A stretch of 64,000 nucleotides of DNA from Klebsiella michiganensis (GTDB lineage: Bacteria > Pseudomonadota > Gammaproteobacteria > Enterobacterales > Enterobacteriaceae), in contig CP011077.1 in NCBI GenBank assembly GCA_000963575.1, positions 3,906,001-3,970,000 of the forward strand, given 5' to 3'. Below, one piece after another: positions 57,313 through 64,000 of this stretch. Under the pieces are notes generated by a model, which was given only the letters and a program-made list of their open reading frames with translations, made no database searches and had not been told where the DNA came from. The translations under genes and the position numbers were made by a program. The stretch's first letter is position 1; every line of letters begins with the position of its first letter.

Positions 57313-57657
57313 ATGACAATGAACATTACCAGCAAGCAAATGGAAATCACCCCAGCTATTCGCCAGCATGTCGCCGACCGTCTCAGCAAACTGGACAAGT
57401 GGCAAACTCATCTCATTAATCCACACATTATCTTGTCCAAAGAGCCTCAAGGTTTTGTGGCTGATGCCACGATTAACACACCAAATGGGCACCTCGTAGC
57501 CAGTGCCAGACATGAAGATATGTATACGGCTATCAACGAATTGATCAACAAACTGGAGCGGCAGTTAAATAAAGTGCAACACAAAGGTGAAGCACGTCGC
57601 GCAGCAGGTTCAGTGAAAGACGTGTCCTTCGCAGAAGCAGAAGCTGACGAAGAGTAA
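57313..57657 (+). CDS. raiA: Ribosome-associated inhibitor RaiA
   Basis: The 114-residue protein (YfiA, pY) binds the 30S A/P site in stationary phase and cold, silencing ribosomes and opposing HPF dimerisation. It begins MTMNITSKQMEITPAIR and ends in an acidic tail (FAEAEADEE). It stands alone behind the CRP site at 57235. Confidence 0.96.
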   Translation: MTMNITSKQMEITPAIRQHVADRLSKLDKWQTHLINPHIILSKEPQGFVADATINTPNGHLVASARHEDMYTAINELINKLERQLNKVQHKGEARRAAGSVKDVSFAEAEADEE

Positions 57658-57684
57658 TACATTACTCTCCTTCCACTCACCGCA

Positions 57685-57709
57685 ACGCGCCTCCGGGCGC
57701 GTTTTTTAT
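57685..57709 (+). terminator. raiA terminator
   Basis: ACGCGCC-TCCG-GGCGCGT followed by TTTTT, about 28 bases past raiA. Confidence 0.9.
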
Positions 57710-57767
57710 TGACAGAACGAAAACAGAGCAGGTACTTTACCTCTCAGATTACTCAGGAAACCTGACA

Positions 57768-57815
57768 TGAAACTTTTCCCGTTCTTCTTCGCATTCTTTT
57801 TTACCTTCCCCTGAC
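57768..57815 (+). CDS. pheL: pheA leader peptide
   Basis: The 15-residue ORF reads MKLFPFFFAFFFTFP, with seven phenylalanines. It is the phenylalanine-sensing leader; stalling at these codons prevents the attenuator at 57862. It is almost the same as E. coli PheL. Confidence 0.95.
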
Positions 57816-57861
57816 TGGGAGGCAATTCGTCGTGTGATAAAGAATGCGAAGACGAACAAAC

Positions 57862-57889
57862 AAGCCTCCCAACCGGGAGGCTTTTTTTA
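57862..57889 (+). terminator. pheA attenuator terminator
   Basis: AGCCTCCC-AACC-GGGAGGCT followed by TTTTTTT, about 22 bases before pheA. The alternative pairing partner (ACTGGGAGGC) directly follows pheL. Confidence 0.93.
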
Positions 57890-57911
57890 TGGACACCGAA
57901 AAGGTAGCGTT

Positions 57912-59072
57912 ATGACCGAAATGAATCCGTTGCTGGCCCTGCGCGATAAAATCAGCGCGCTGGATGAAAAGCTGTTAGCCCTGCTGGCAGAGCGCCGTCT
58001 GCTGGCGGTTGAAGTTGGCAAAGCAAAACTCGCTTCTCACCGCCCGGTACGCGATATCGATCGTGAAAGAGATTTACTGGAGCGCCTGATTACCCTCGGT
58101 AAAGGCCACCATCTCGATGCCCATTACATTACTCGCCTTTTCCAGCTCATCATCGAAGACTCCGTTCTGACCCAGCAAACCCTGCTGCAACAGCACCTGA
58201 ACAAAACGAACCCGCATTCGGCTCGCATTGCTTTCCTCGGCCCTAAAGGGTCTTATTCTCACCTTGCTGCGCGCCAGTATGCCGCTCGTCACTTTGAGCA
58301 GTTCATCGAAAGCGGCTGTGCCAAATTCCACGACATCTTCAACCAGGTGGAAACCGGCCAGGCCGATTACGCCGTGGTGCCTATTGAGAACACAAGTTCA
58401 GGGGCCATTAACGACGTCTACGATCTTCTGCAGCACACCAGCCTGTCGATCGTGGCCGAAATGACCGTGCCGATTGACCACTGCGTTCTGGTTTCCGGCT
58501 CTACCGATCTGGAGCAAATCCAAACGGTTTATAGCCATCCTCAACCTTTCCAGCAGTGCAGCCAGTTCATCAATCGCTACCCGCACTGGAAAATTGAATA
58601 CACGGAAAGCACCTCTGCGGCGATGGAAAAAGTCGCCCAGGCTAACTCGCCTCACGTCGCCGCGCTGGGCAGCGAGGCCGGTGGCGCTCTTTACGGCCTG
58701 CAGGTACTGGAACGCAACCTTGCAAACCAGACCCAGAACATCACCCGCTTCATCGTGCTGGCGCGTAAGGCCGTTGAAGTGTCCGATCAGGTCCCCGCGA
58801 AAACCACATTGCTGATGGCCACTGGCCAGCAGGCCGGTGCCCTGGTAGAAGCGCTGCTGGTATTACGCAATCACAATCTGATCATGACCAAGCTGGAATC
58901 ACGCCCGATCAACGGCAACCCGTGGGAAGAGATGTTCTATCTGGATATTCAGGCAAACCTGAAAGATGACAGTATGCGTAAGGCGCTGCACGAGCTGGGC
59001 GAAATTACCCGCTCCCTGAAAGTCCTCGGCAGCTACCCGAGCGAAAACGTAGTGCCGGTCGACCCGGCCTGA
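57912..59072 (+). CDS. pheA: Chorismate mutase-P / prephenate dehydratase
   Basis: The 386-residue bifunctional enzyme converts chorismate to phenylpyruvate. Chorismate mutase occupies about 1-100 (DEKLLALLAERR), prephenate dehydratase about 105-285 (FLGPKGSYSHLAARQYA, PIENTSSGAIND). A C-terminal ACT domain with ALLVLRNHNLIMTKLESRP binds phenylalanine. The ATG 57912 gives the E. coli length; the longer frame runs into the attenuator. A T-poor hairpin (CCCGGCTTCGGCCGGG, near 59083) follows. Confidence 0.97.
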   Translation: MTEMNPLLALRDKISALDEKLLALLAERRLLAVEVGKAKLASHRPVRDIDRERDLLERLITLGKGHHLDAHYITRLFQLIIEDSVLTQQTLLQQHLNKTNPHSARIAFLGPKGSYSHLAARQYAARHFEQFIESGCAKFHDIFNQVETGQADYAVVPIENTSSGAINDVYDLLQHTSLSIVAEMTVPIDHCVLVSGSTDLEQIQTVYSHPQPFQQCSQFINRYPHWKIEYTESTSAAMEKVAQANSPHVAALGSEAGGALYGLQVLERNLANQTQNITRFIVLARKAVEVSDQVPAKTTLLMATGQQAGALVEALLVLRNHNLIMTKLESRPINGNPWEEMFYLDIQANLKDDSMRKALHELGEITRSLKVLGSYPSENVVPVDPA

Positions 59073-59109
59073 TAACAATACCAGCCCGGCTTCGGCCGGG
59101 CGGCTTAAA

Positions 59110-59982
59110 TCAGACTTCCCGAAACTTCAGCTTTTCCATTCCGGCTACCCCAACGCGGAGGGTGAAAAGCGCTCCGGAGAGCGGTCGCCGGGCCACCTCT
59201 TCTTCATCCATGTTTTCTCTGGTTGTGGTAATGAACAGCGTTTGCATATCATCGCCGCCAAAACAGACCATCGTCGGGCAACGTACAGGCAAACGATGCT
59301 CTTCAACAATCTCACCCTGCGGCGAAATACGCGCTATGCGGTAGCCATCAAACAGCGCCGTCCAGTAATACCCTTCGCAGTCCATCGCCGCGCCATCCGG
59401 CATCCCCTCACCTTCGGCAAACCGCCTGAATACTTCGCGTCGGCCTGGCTCTCCTTGTGCGTCCAGCGGCGTCCGGTAAATCACGGCATTTGGCGTGTCT
59501 GAGGTATACATCCATTTGCCATCCGCGCTAAAAGCCAGCCCGTTAGCACCTTGGATATCATGCTGAATCACATGGGGCGTCAGATCGTTATCCACCCGGC
59601 AAAGTAGCGCGCCGTTGTAATCTCCCGGCCCCCAGAACGTGCCGGCATAAAAACGCCCCAGTCTGTCGGTGCCGCCATCGTTGAAACGGGCCAAATCTGG
59701 GTTGCTTGGGTTATCACAGACTTTGCCGACGATAAGCCCGGTATTATTGGTTAGCCAGATACCGCTGCGCATCGCCACGATAAACCCGCCGGACTCACGC
59801 AGAGCAAAGCAGCCCACCTCTTCAGAAAACTGAATAACGTCATGTTTGCCGGTGGCAAGATGGTAGCGGTGGATTTCGTTCTCAAGAATGTCCGTCCAAT
59901 AGAGGCTGCCTTCTTCTGCGCTCCACGTAGGGCATTCGGGTAAGTGACCGGTATAGTCGAACAGCAGCTGCGGCTCAGCCAT
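59110..59982 (-). CDS. SMP-30/gluconolactonase family protein
   Basis: The 290-residue protein is a six-bladed beta-propeller of the SMP-30/gluconolactonase/LRE-like family. The metal-ligand regions are visible: LPECPTW with the glutamate, ARFNDGGTDRLGRFYAG, GANGLAFSADG and SDTPNA, and MPDGAAMDCEG. The family hydrolyses sugar lactones; the substrate here is unknown. MAEPQLLFDY was chosen behind AAGGAT. It lies only about 20 bases after the tyrA terminator on the same strand, in a place where E. coli has no gene. Confidence 0.88.
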   Translation of the reverse strand: MAEPQLLFDYTGHLPECPTWSAEEGSLYWTDILENEIHRYHLATGKHDVIQFSEEVGCFALRESGGFIVAMRSGIWLTNNTGLIVGKVCDNPSNPDLARFNDGGTDRLGRFYAGTFWGPGDYNGALLCRVDNDLTPHVIQHDIQGANGLAFSADGKWMYTSDTPNAVIYRTPLDAQGEPGRREVFRRFAEGEGMPDGAAMDCEGYYWTALFDGYRIARISPQGEIVEEHRLPVRCPTMVCFGGDDMQTLFITTTRENMDEEEVARRPLSGALFTLRVGVAGMEKLKFREV

Positions 59983-60003
59983 TTCAGGTATCCTTTTGGC
60001 AAA

Positions 60004-60040
60004 CAAAAAAGCCAGCGGGCAAACTCCCACTGGCTTTTGA
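60004..60040 (-). terminator. tyrA terminator
   Basis: On the minus strand, AAAAGCCAGTGGG-AGTTTG-CCCGCTGGC followed by TTTTTTGTTT. It is a strong intrinsic stop 20 bases past tyrA and immediately before the SMP-30 gene. Confidence 0.9.
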
Positions 60041-60059
60041 TTATAAGACCTTTTGGCCC

Positions 60060-61181
60060 TTACTGGCGGTTATCATTTGCCTGCCGTAACAGGACGCGGC
60101 TCTCATTCTGGAAACGCTGTGCGTAATCCCCGAACCAGTGCTCCACTTTTCGGAAGCTGTCGATAAACGCCTGTTTGTCACCGTGTTCCAGCAGGCCAAT
60201 CGCCTCGCCGAAGCGCTTGTAGTAGCGCTTGATCAGCGCCAGATTGCTTTCCGATGACATAATAATGTCGGCATAAAGCTGCGGATCCTGGGCAAACAGC
60301 CGGCCCACCATCGCCAGCTCGAGGCGGTAAATCGGCGATGACAGCGCCAGTAACTGCTCAAGCTGCACGTTTTCTTCCGCCAGATGCAAGCCATATGCAA
60401 ATGTCGCAAAGTGGCGCAACGCCTGAATAAACGCCATGTTCTGGTCATGCTCAACGGCGCTGGAGCGGTGCAAACGCGCGCCCCAGACCTGAATTTGTTC
60501 CAGCAGCCATTGATAGGCTTCAGGCTGACGGCCGTCGCAGTAGACCACGACCTGTTTTGCCAGGCTCCCGCTGTCCGGACCAAACATCGGGTGCAGGCCA
60601 AGTACCGGGCCGGAGTGTACGGCAAGCATCGCCTGCAGCGGGCCATTCTTCACCGAAGCCAGATCCACCAGGATGCAGTCCGCCGGCAGCGGAGGCAACT
60701 TAGCGATAACCTGCTCGGTAATATGAATCGGCACGCTAACGATCACCATGCCCGCATCGGCCAGCAGCTCCGGCGCTTTGTCCCAGTCCTCTTTTTCAAG
60801 AATGCGAACCTGGTAGCCGGAGAGCGTCAGCATTTTTTCAAACAGGCGCCCCATCTGGCCGCCACCGCCCACAATCACAACAGGACGTAGTGAAGGATGC
60901 AGGGTTTTAAAGCCCTTGTCGTTCTCGCTGGAGTACGACTCGCGCATCACCCGGCGCAGCACGTCTTCAATTAAATCCGGTGGAACCCCTAAGGCTTCGG
61001 CCTCTTTACGACGAGACGCCAGCATGGAGGTTTCTCGCTCCGGTACATAAATCGGCAAACCGAAGCGGCTTTTTACTTCACCCACTTCCGCTACCAGTTC
61101 CAGCCGCTTAGCCAGCAAATCCAGTAGCGCTTTATCCACTTCATCGATTTGATCGCGCAGCGCGGTCAATTCAGCCACCAT
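60060..61181 (-). CDS. tyrA: Chorismate mutase-T / prephenate dehydrogenase
   Basis: The 373-residue bifunctional enzyme turns chorismate into 4-hydroxyphenylpyruvate. Chorismate mutase covers about 1-90. The NAD-binding motif VIVGGGGQMGRLF begins the dehydrogenase at about 100. MVAELTALRDQ was used as start, the E. coli length. It follows aroF by 10 bases in the aroF-tyrA operon. Confidence 0.97.
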   Translation of the reverse strand: MVAELTALRDQIDEVDKALLDLLAKRLELVAEVGEVKSRFGLPIYVPERETSMLASRRKEAEALGVPPDLIEDVLRRVMRESYSSENDKGFKTLHPSLRPVVIVGGGGQMGRLFEKMLTLSGYQVRILEKEDWDKAPELLADAGMVIVSVPIHITEQVIAKLPPLPADCILVDLASVKNGPLQAMLAVHSGPVLGLHPMFGPDSGSLAKQVVVYCDGRQPEAYQWLLEQIQVWGARLHRSSAVEHDQNMAFIQALRHFATFAYGLHLAEENVQLEQLLALSSPIYRLELAMVGRLFAQDPQLYADIIMSSESNLALIKRYYKRFGEAIGLLEHGDKQAFIDSFRKVEHWFGDYAQRFQNESRVLLRQANDNRQ

Positions 61182-61191
61182 AGTAAACCTC

Positions 61192-62262
61192 TTATGCCTG
61201 ACGAGCCGCCAGCACACCGCTCAGATCTTTGTGGATCTCACGCAGCAGGCTGTCCGTAGTTTCCCAGTCGATGCATGCATCGGTCACGGACACACCATAT
61301 TTCATTTCGCTGCGCGGCTGCTCTGATGATTGATTACCTTCATGGATATTACTTTCAATCATCAGGCCAATAATAGAGCGGTTACCATCTTTAATCTGAG
61401 CTATGGCGGATTCGGCCACACCCGGCTGGCGACGGAAGTCTTTATTTGAGTTGCCGTGGCTGCAATCGATCATCAAGGACGGACGCAGGCCTGCTTTCTG
61501 CATTTCAGCTTCACACTGGGCAACATCCGCCGGGCTGTAGTTAGGGGCTTTGCCGCCGCGCAGAATCACATGCCCATCCGGGTTACCCTGAGTCTGCAGC
61601 AGGCAAACCTGACCGGCCTGGTTAATGCCCACGAAACGGTGCGGCATTGCGGCAGCGCGCATGGCATTAATCGCCGTCCCCAGGCTGCCATCGGTACCAT
61701 TTTTAAAACCAACCGGCATAGAAAGACCAGAAGCCATTTCACGGTGCGTCTGGGATTCAGTAGTACGGGCACCAATTGCAGACCAGCTAAACAGGTCGCC
61801 CAGGTATTGCGGGCTATTGGGATCCAGCGCCTCGGTTGCCAGCGGCAGCCCCAGGCTAACCAGCTCAACCAGCAGGCGACGCGCGATTTTCAGCCCTGCT
61901 TCCACATCAAACGAGCCATCCATATGCGGGTCGTTGATAAGCCCTTTCCAACCTACGGTCGTACGAGGCTTTTCAAAATAGACGCGCATCACGAGGTACA
62001 GACTATCGCTAACTTGTTCAGACAGAGCTTTAAAACGACGAGCGTATTCAATCGCAGCTTCCGGATCGTGGATCGAGCAAGGTCCACACACAACCAGCAG
62101 GCGCGGATCGCGGCCAGCAATAATGTTGGAGATCGTTTGGCGGGACTGCTCAATTTGCGCTTCCTGAGCCGCAGTAAGTGGGAATTCCGCTTTCAGCTGA
62201 TCCGGAGTGATGAGTATTTGTTCGTCTGAGATATGAACGTTGTTAAGCGCGTCTTTTTGCAT
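61192..62262 (-). CDS. aroF: DAHP synthase, tyrosine-sensitive
   Basis: The 356-residue enzyme condenses PEP and erythrose 4-phosphate, the first step of the aromatic pathway. The motif VVCGPCSIHDPE and the C-terminal DCSHGNSNKD are characteristic. The N-terminus MQKDALNNVHIS identifies the AroF (Tyr-inhibited) isozyme; Asn8 is at the inhibitor site. The ATG 62262 gives the E. coli length. The gene is first in aroF-tyrA. Confidence 0.97.
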   Translation of the reverse strand: MQKDALNNVHISDEQILITPDQLKAEFPLTAAQEAQIEQSRQTISNIIAGRDPRLLVVCGPCSIHDPEAAIEYARRFKALSEQVSDSLYLVMRVYFEKPRTTVGWKGLINDPHMDGSFDVEAGLKIARRLLVELVSLGLPLATEALDPNSPQYLGDLFSWSAIGARTTESQTHREMASGLSMPVGFKNGTDGSLGTAINAMRAAAMPHRFVGINQAGQVCLLQTQGNPDGHVILRGGKAPNYSPADVAQCEAEMQKAGLRPSLMIDCSHGNSNKDFRRQPGVAESAIAQIKDGNRSIIGLMIESNIHEGNQSSEQPRSEMKYGVSVTDACIDWETTDSLLREIHKDLSGVLAARQA

Positions 62263-62359
62263 GATGTCTGTCCTGTGTTTAGCTCGTTTGCGATAGTCGT
62301 TTCCTCGTAGAGGAGGGCTTACTGTAACCGCCAACAGTAAAGATTGCAATCCAATATAC

Positions 62360-62429
62360 GTAAATTAATCGTTACACCAGCAATTAATCATCGCATTCTA
62401 TCGCTAAATTCGTAAAGTTAACATTACAC
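62360..62429 (-). promoter_or_regulatory. TyrR boxes upstream of aroF
   Basis: Two copies of a TyrR-like box (consensus TGTAAA-N6-TTTACA) occur: CGTAAA-TTAATC-GTTACA at 62360-62377 and CGTAAA-GTTAAC-ATTACA at 62412-62429, each matching ten of twelve bases. They lie about 100 and 150 bases upstream of aroF, as in E. coli, and would mediate tyrosine repression. I could not fix the promoter hexamers. The remaining gap to yfiR (62430-62657) shows no gene. Confidence 0.8.
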
Positions 62430-62657
62430 ATGGCATAAAAATGCGTATTTTTCGAGCAAGCATGCATTACTCAACAAAAGCGCGCGTAAAAATTCATTCC
62501 TCCTTCTATGCTGATATTATCCCTTATGAGAGCGTTTTTCGTGGGGGAAACCGATAACGATTTACGCCCTCATTCCAGGGCTATTCTCGTTATTATTTTG
62601 GATAATCAGGAATATCATCACACCTGGGAATGAATGACGGAAATATGTGGGAGTGAT

Positions 62658-62732
62658 ATGCTCAAAGGCAACATCATAAATAATAAAGGCTGGTTTCATA
62701 GGCCGGGATGCTTTTGGGCTGGTGGCGCGTGA
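62658..62732 (+). CDS. Possible 24-codon upstream ORF coupled to yfiR
   Basis: ATG 62658 is preceded by GGGAGTGAT, a good ribosome site. The frame runs 24 codons (MLKGNIINNKGWFHRPGCFW...) and stops at a TGA that overlaps the GTG at 62729 of the yfiR frame as GTGA. The sequence is Gly/Trp-rich and matches nothing I know. It could be a leader that couples translation to yfiR, or a chance ORF. Confidence 0.35.
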   Translation: MLKGNIINNKGWFHRPGCFWAGGA

Positions 62733-63274
62733 AAACCACGTCTCTATTGCGCAGGCTGACGTTATTTTTAACGCTTATCGTCTTCCTGCTAACGATATTT
62801 AAAGTGCAGGCCGCCCAGCCGGCGAGTCCGGGGCTGTCAGCCAAGATCCGCACTACTGTGGCAGGGATTGTCAGCTACACACGCTGGCCCCGCCTCCAGG
62901 GGCTACCTAAGCTATGTATCTTTTCAACCGCAGCCTATGCCGCCACGCTAAGCGAAAAAAATAGCGATATCTCGTATCAACCCCTGCTCGTTCAGTCGGC
63001 AGAGGGAGCATTGCGAGCACAGTGCGACGGGATCTATTTTGGTAACGAGTCACCACAACAGCAGCTGCAATTAATAGAACGTTATCAAGCCCGGCCTTTA
63101 TTGTTAATTGCCGAGCAGAACCCACAATGCATAATTGGCAGTGCTTTCTGCCTGAATATTCATAATGACGCAGTTTCTTTTTCGGTAAACCTTGACGCAC
63201 TCGCCCGCAGCGGCGTCAGGGTTAGCCCGGATGTATTACTGCTGGCCCGGCCAGGAAATAACAGTCATGAATAA
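62708..63274 (+). CDS. yfiR: YfiR, periplasmic repressor of diguanylate cyclase YfiN
   Basis: The 188-residue protein has a signal-peptide-like N-terminus (LLRRLTLFLTLIVFLLTIF) and the YfiR domain with GIVSYTRWP, KLCIFSTAAY, GIYFGNESP, LLIAEQN and CIIGSAFCLNIHND. In E. coli and Pseudomonas it sits in the periplasm, holds YfiN inactive and responds to redox/envelope stress through its cysteines. The start is uncertain: ATG 62708 or GTG 62729, the latter giving a cleaner signal peptide. It overlaps yfiN by 8 bases. Confidence 0.9.
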   Translation: MLLGWWRVKTTSLLRRLTLFLTLIVFLLTIFKVQAAQPASPGLSAKIRTTVAGIVSYTRWPRLQGLPKLCIFSTAAYAATLSEKNSDISYQPLLVQSAEGALRAQCDGIYFGNESPQQQLQLIERYQARPLLLIAEQNPQCIIGSAFCLNIHNDAVSFSVNLDALARSGVRVSPDVLLLARPGNNSHE

Positions 63275-64000
63275 GGATTTGACTACGCCGTCACGTCCAA
63301 CGTTTAAAGGAACGTTACGTAGAATCAGCATAATCAGCGTGGTCATTGCCATGCTGGTTGTCTGGCTGCTGCTTTCCGTCGCCTCGATGCTGACGCTCAA
63401 GCAGTATGCGCAAAAAAATCTCGAATTACTGGCGGTGACCGTGAGTCACAGCCTCGAGGCTGCCGTTGTTTTCCGTGACGGCACCGCGGCCAATGAAACT
63501 CTGGCCGTACTGGGCAAACAAGGGCAATTTACCGCCGCAAAGGTGGTAGATGCTAATGGTCAGGAACTAACGCACTGGCAGGCCGATAAACCGGCTCAGC
63601 ATGACATGGTGGGAGGCCTGGTCACCCGATGGCTATATCCTCATCCTATCAGGCAGCCCATCTGGCATAACGGTAAAATCATCGGTGAAATGCGCCTGAT
63701 AGGCACGGATGCCACCGTGACCTTGTTTGTCTGGCTCTCACTGGGTGTGCTGACGGCTTGTATTTTACTTGCCTCCGTTATCGCATTAGGCATTTCACGC
63801 CATTTACATCGCGATATTGATGCCGCGCTGCAGAATATTACCGACGTTGTCCACGATGTCCGCAGCAACCGTAACTTTTCTCGTCGCGTATCACCGGAAA
63901 AAGTTGAGGAGTTCCATCTCTTTGCCCTGGACTTCAACAGCCTGCTGGATGAGATGGAAGAATGGCAAAAGCAGCTCCAACTGAAAAATGCTTCCCTGCA
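63267..64000 (+). CDS. yfiN: Diguanylate cyclase YfiN/DgcN, 5' part
   Basis: About 244 codons are present and the frame is still open at the window edge. The protein has a transmembrane segment near 20-42 (SVVIAMLVVWLLLSVASMLT), a periplasmic CHASE8-type sensor (about 45-150), a second transmembrane segment near 155-178 and a HAMP region (ALDFNSLLDEMEEWQ). The GGDEF domain lies beyond the window. It makes cyclic di-GMP when released by YfiR. ATG 63267 overlaps the yfiR end. Confidence 0.92.
   Translation, partial: MNKDLTTPSRPTFKGTLRRISIISVVIAMLVVWLLLSVASMLTLKQYAQKNLELLAVTVSHSLEAAVVFRDGTAANETLAVLGKQGQFTAAKVVDANGQELTHWQADKPAQHDMVGGLVTRWLYPHPIRQPIWHNGKIIGEMRLIGTDATVTLFVWLSLGVLTACILLASVIALGISRHLHRDIDAALQNITDVVHDVRSNRNFSRRVSPEKVEEFHLFALDFNSLLDEMEEWQKQLQLKNASL

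Noticed and set aside
57834..57911. N-terminal extension of pheA
   Set aside because: It would be translated through the attenuator hairpin and lies outside the known enzyme.
62321..62342. Third TyrR box nearer to aroF
   Set aside because: Only one half-site resembles the consensus; the other half does not match.

Overview
The window reads as chromosomal core sequence of an E. coli-like member of the Enterobacteriaceae. Almost every protein is a close full-length match to a textbook E. coli protein, and the rRNA, tRNA and leader-peptide loci are of enterobacterial type. I cannot fix the genus from the sequence alone. There are no insertion sequences, prophage, CRISPR arrays or integrases.

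Layout. 1-5640: ilvE start, ilvM, an intact ilvG, the ilvL leader and attenuator, then comM, maoP, hdfR and tRNA-Trp and tRNA-Asp. 5830-11180: a minus-strand rRNA operon (5S, 23S, tRNA-Glu, 16S, P1/P2 promoters). 11296-25016: purH-purD under a PurR box, yjaH, hupA, yjaG, nfi, hemE, nudC, rsd, and the TPP-riboswitch-controlled thiCEFSGH operon. 25017-28160: an accessory insert between thiH and rpoC, holding an orphan PTS IIB-IIA pair with a CRP-type promoter, a membrane-anchored AraC-type regulator and a secreted alpha/beta hydrolase. 28231-42404: rpoC, rpoB, rplL, rplJ, rplA, rplK, nusG, secE, tufB and four tRNAs (thrT, glyT, tyrU, thrU). 42812-45781: coaA, birA, murB. 46131-51640: a second minus-strand rRNA operon carrying tRNA-Ala and tRNA-Ile. 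51721-64000: clpB with a sigma-32 promoter, pgeF, rluD, bamD, raiA, pheL-pheA, an SMP-30-like lactonase, tyrA, aroF, yfiR and the start of yfiN (dgcN).

The main large-scale signal is gene order. Compared with E. coli K-12, both rRNA operons are chimeric by their flanks. The first joins the head of rrnE (purH) to the tail of rrnC (aspT-trpT-hdfR). The second joins the head of rrnG (clpB) to the tail of rrnB (murB). The murB-purH block is therefore bounded on both sides by rRNA-mediated rearrangement junctions, unless an assembly collapsed these repeats.

Functionally the window is dominated by growth-rate-linked genes: rRNA, tRNA, ribosomal proteins, RNA polymerase, EF-Tu, Sec and NusG. Biosynthesis under classic leader control is also well represented: the ilvL and pheL attenuators, the thiC TPP riboswitch, PurR, and TyrR boxes at aroF. 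The accessory thiH-rpoC insert, the SMP-30 gene lying just behind the tyrA terminator, and a possible coupled upstream ORF at yfiR are the parts least explained by known biology.
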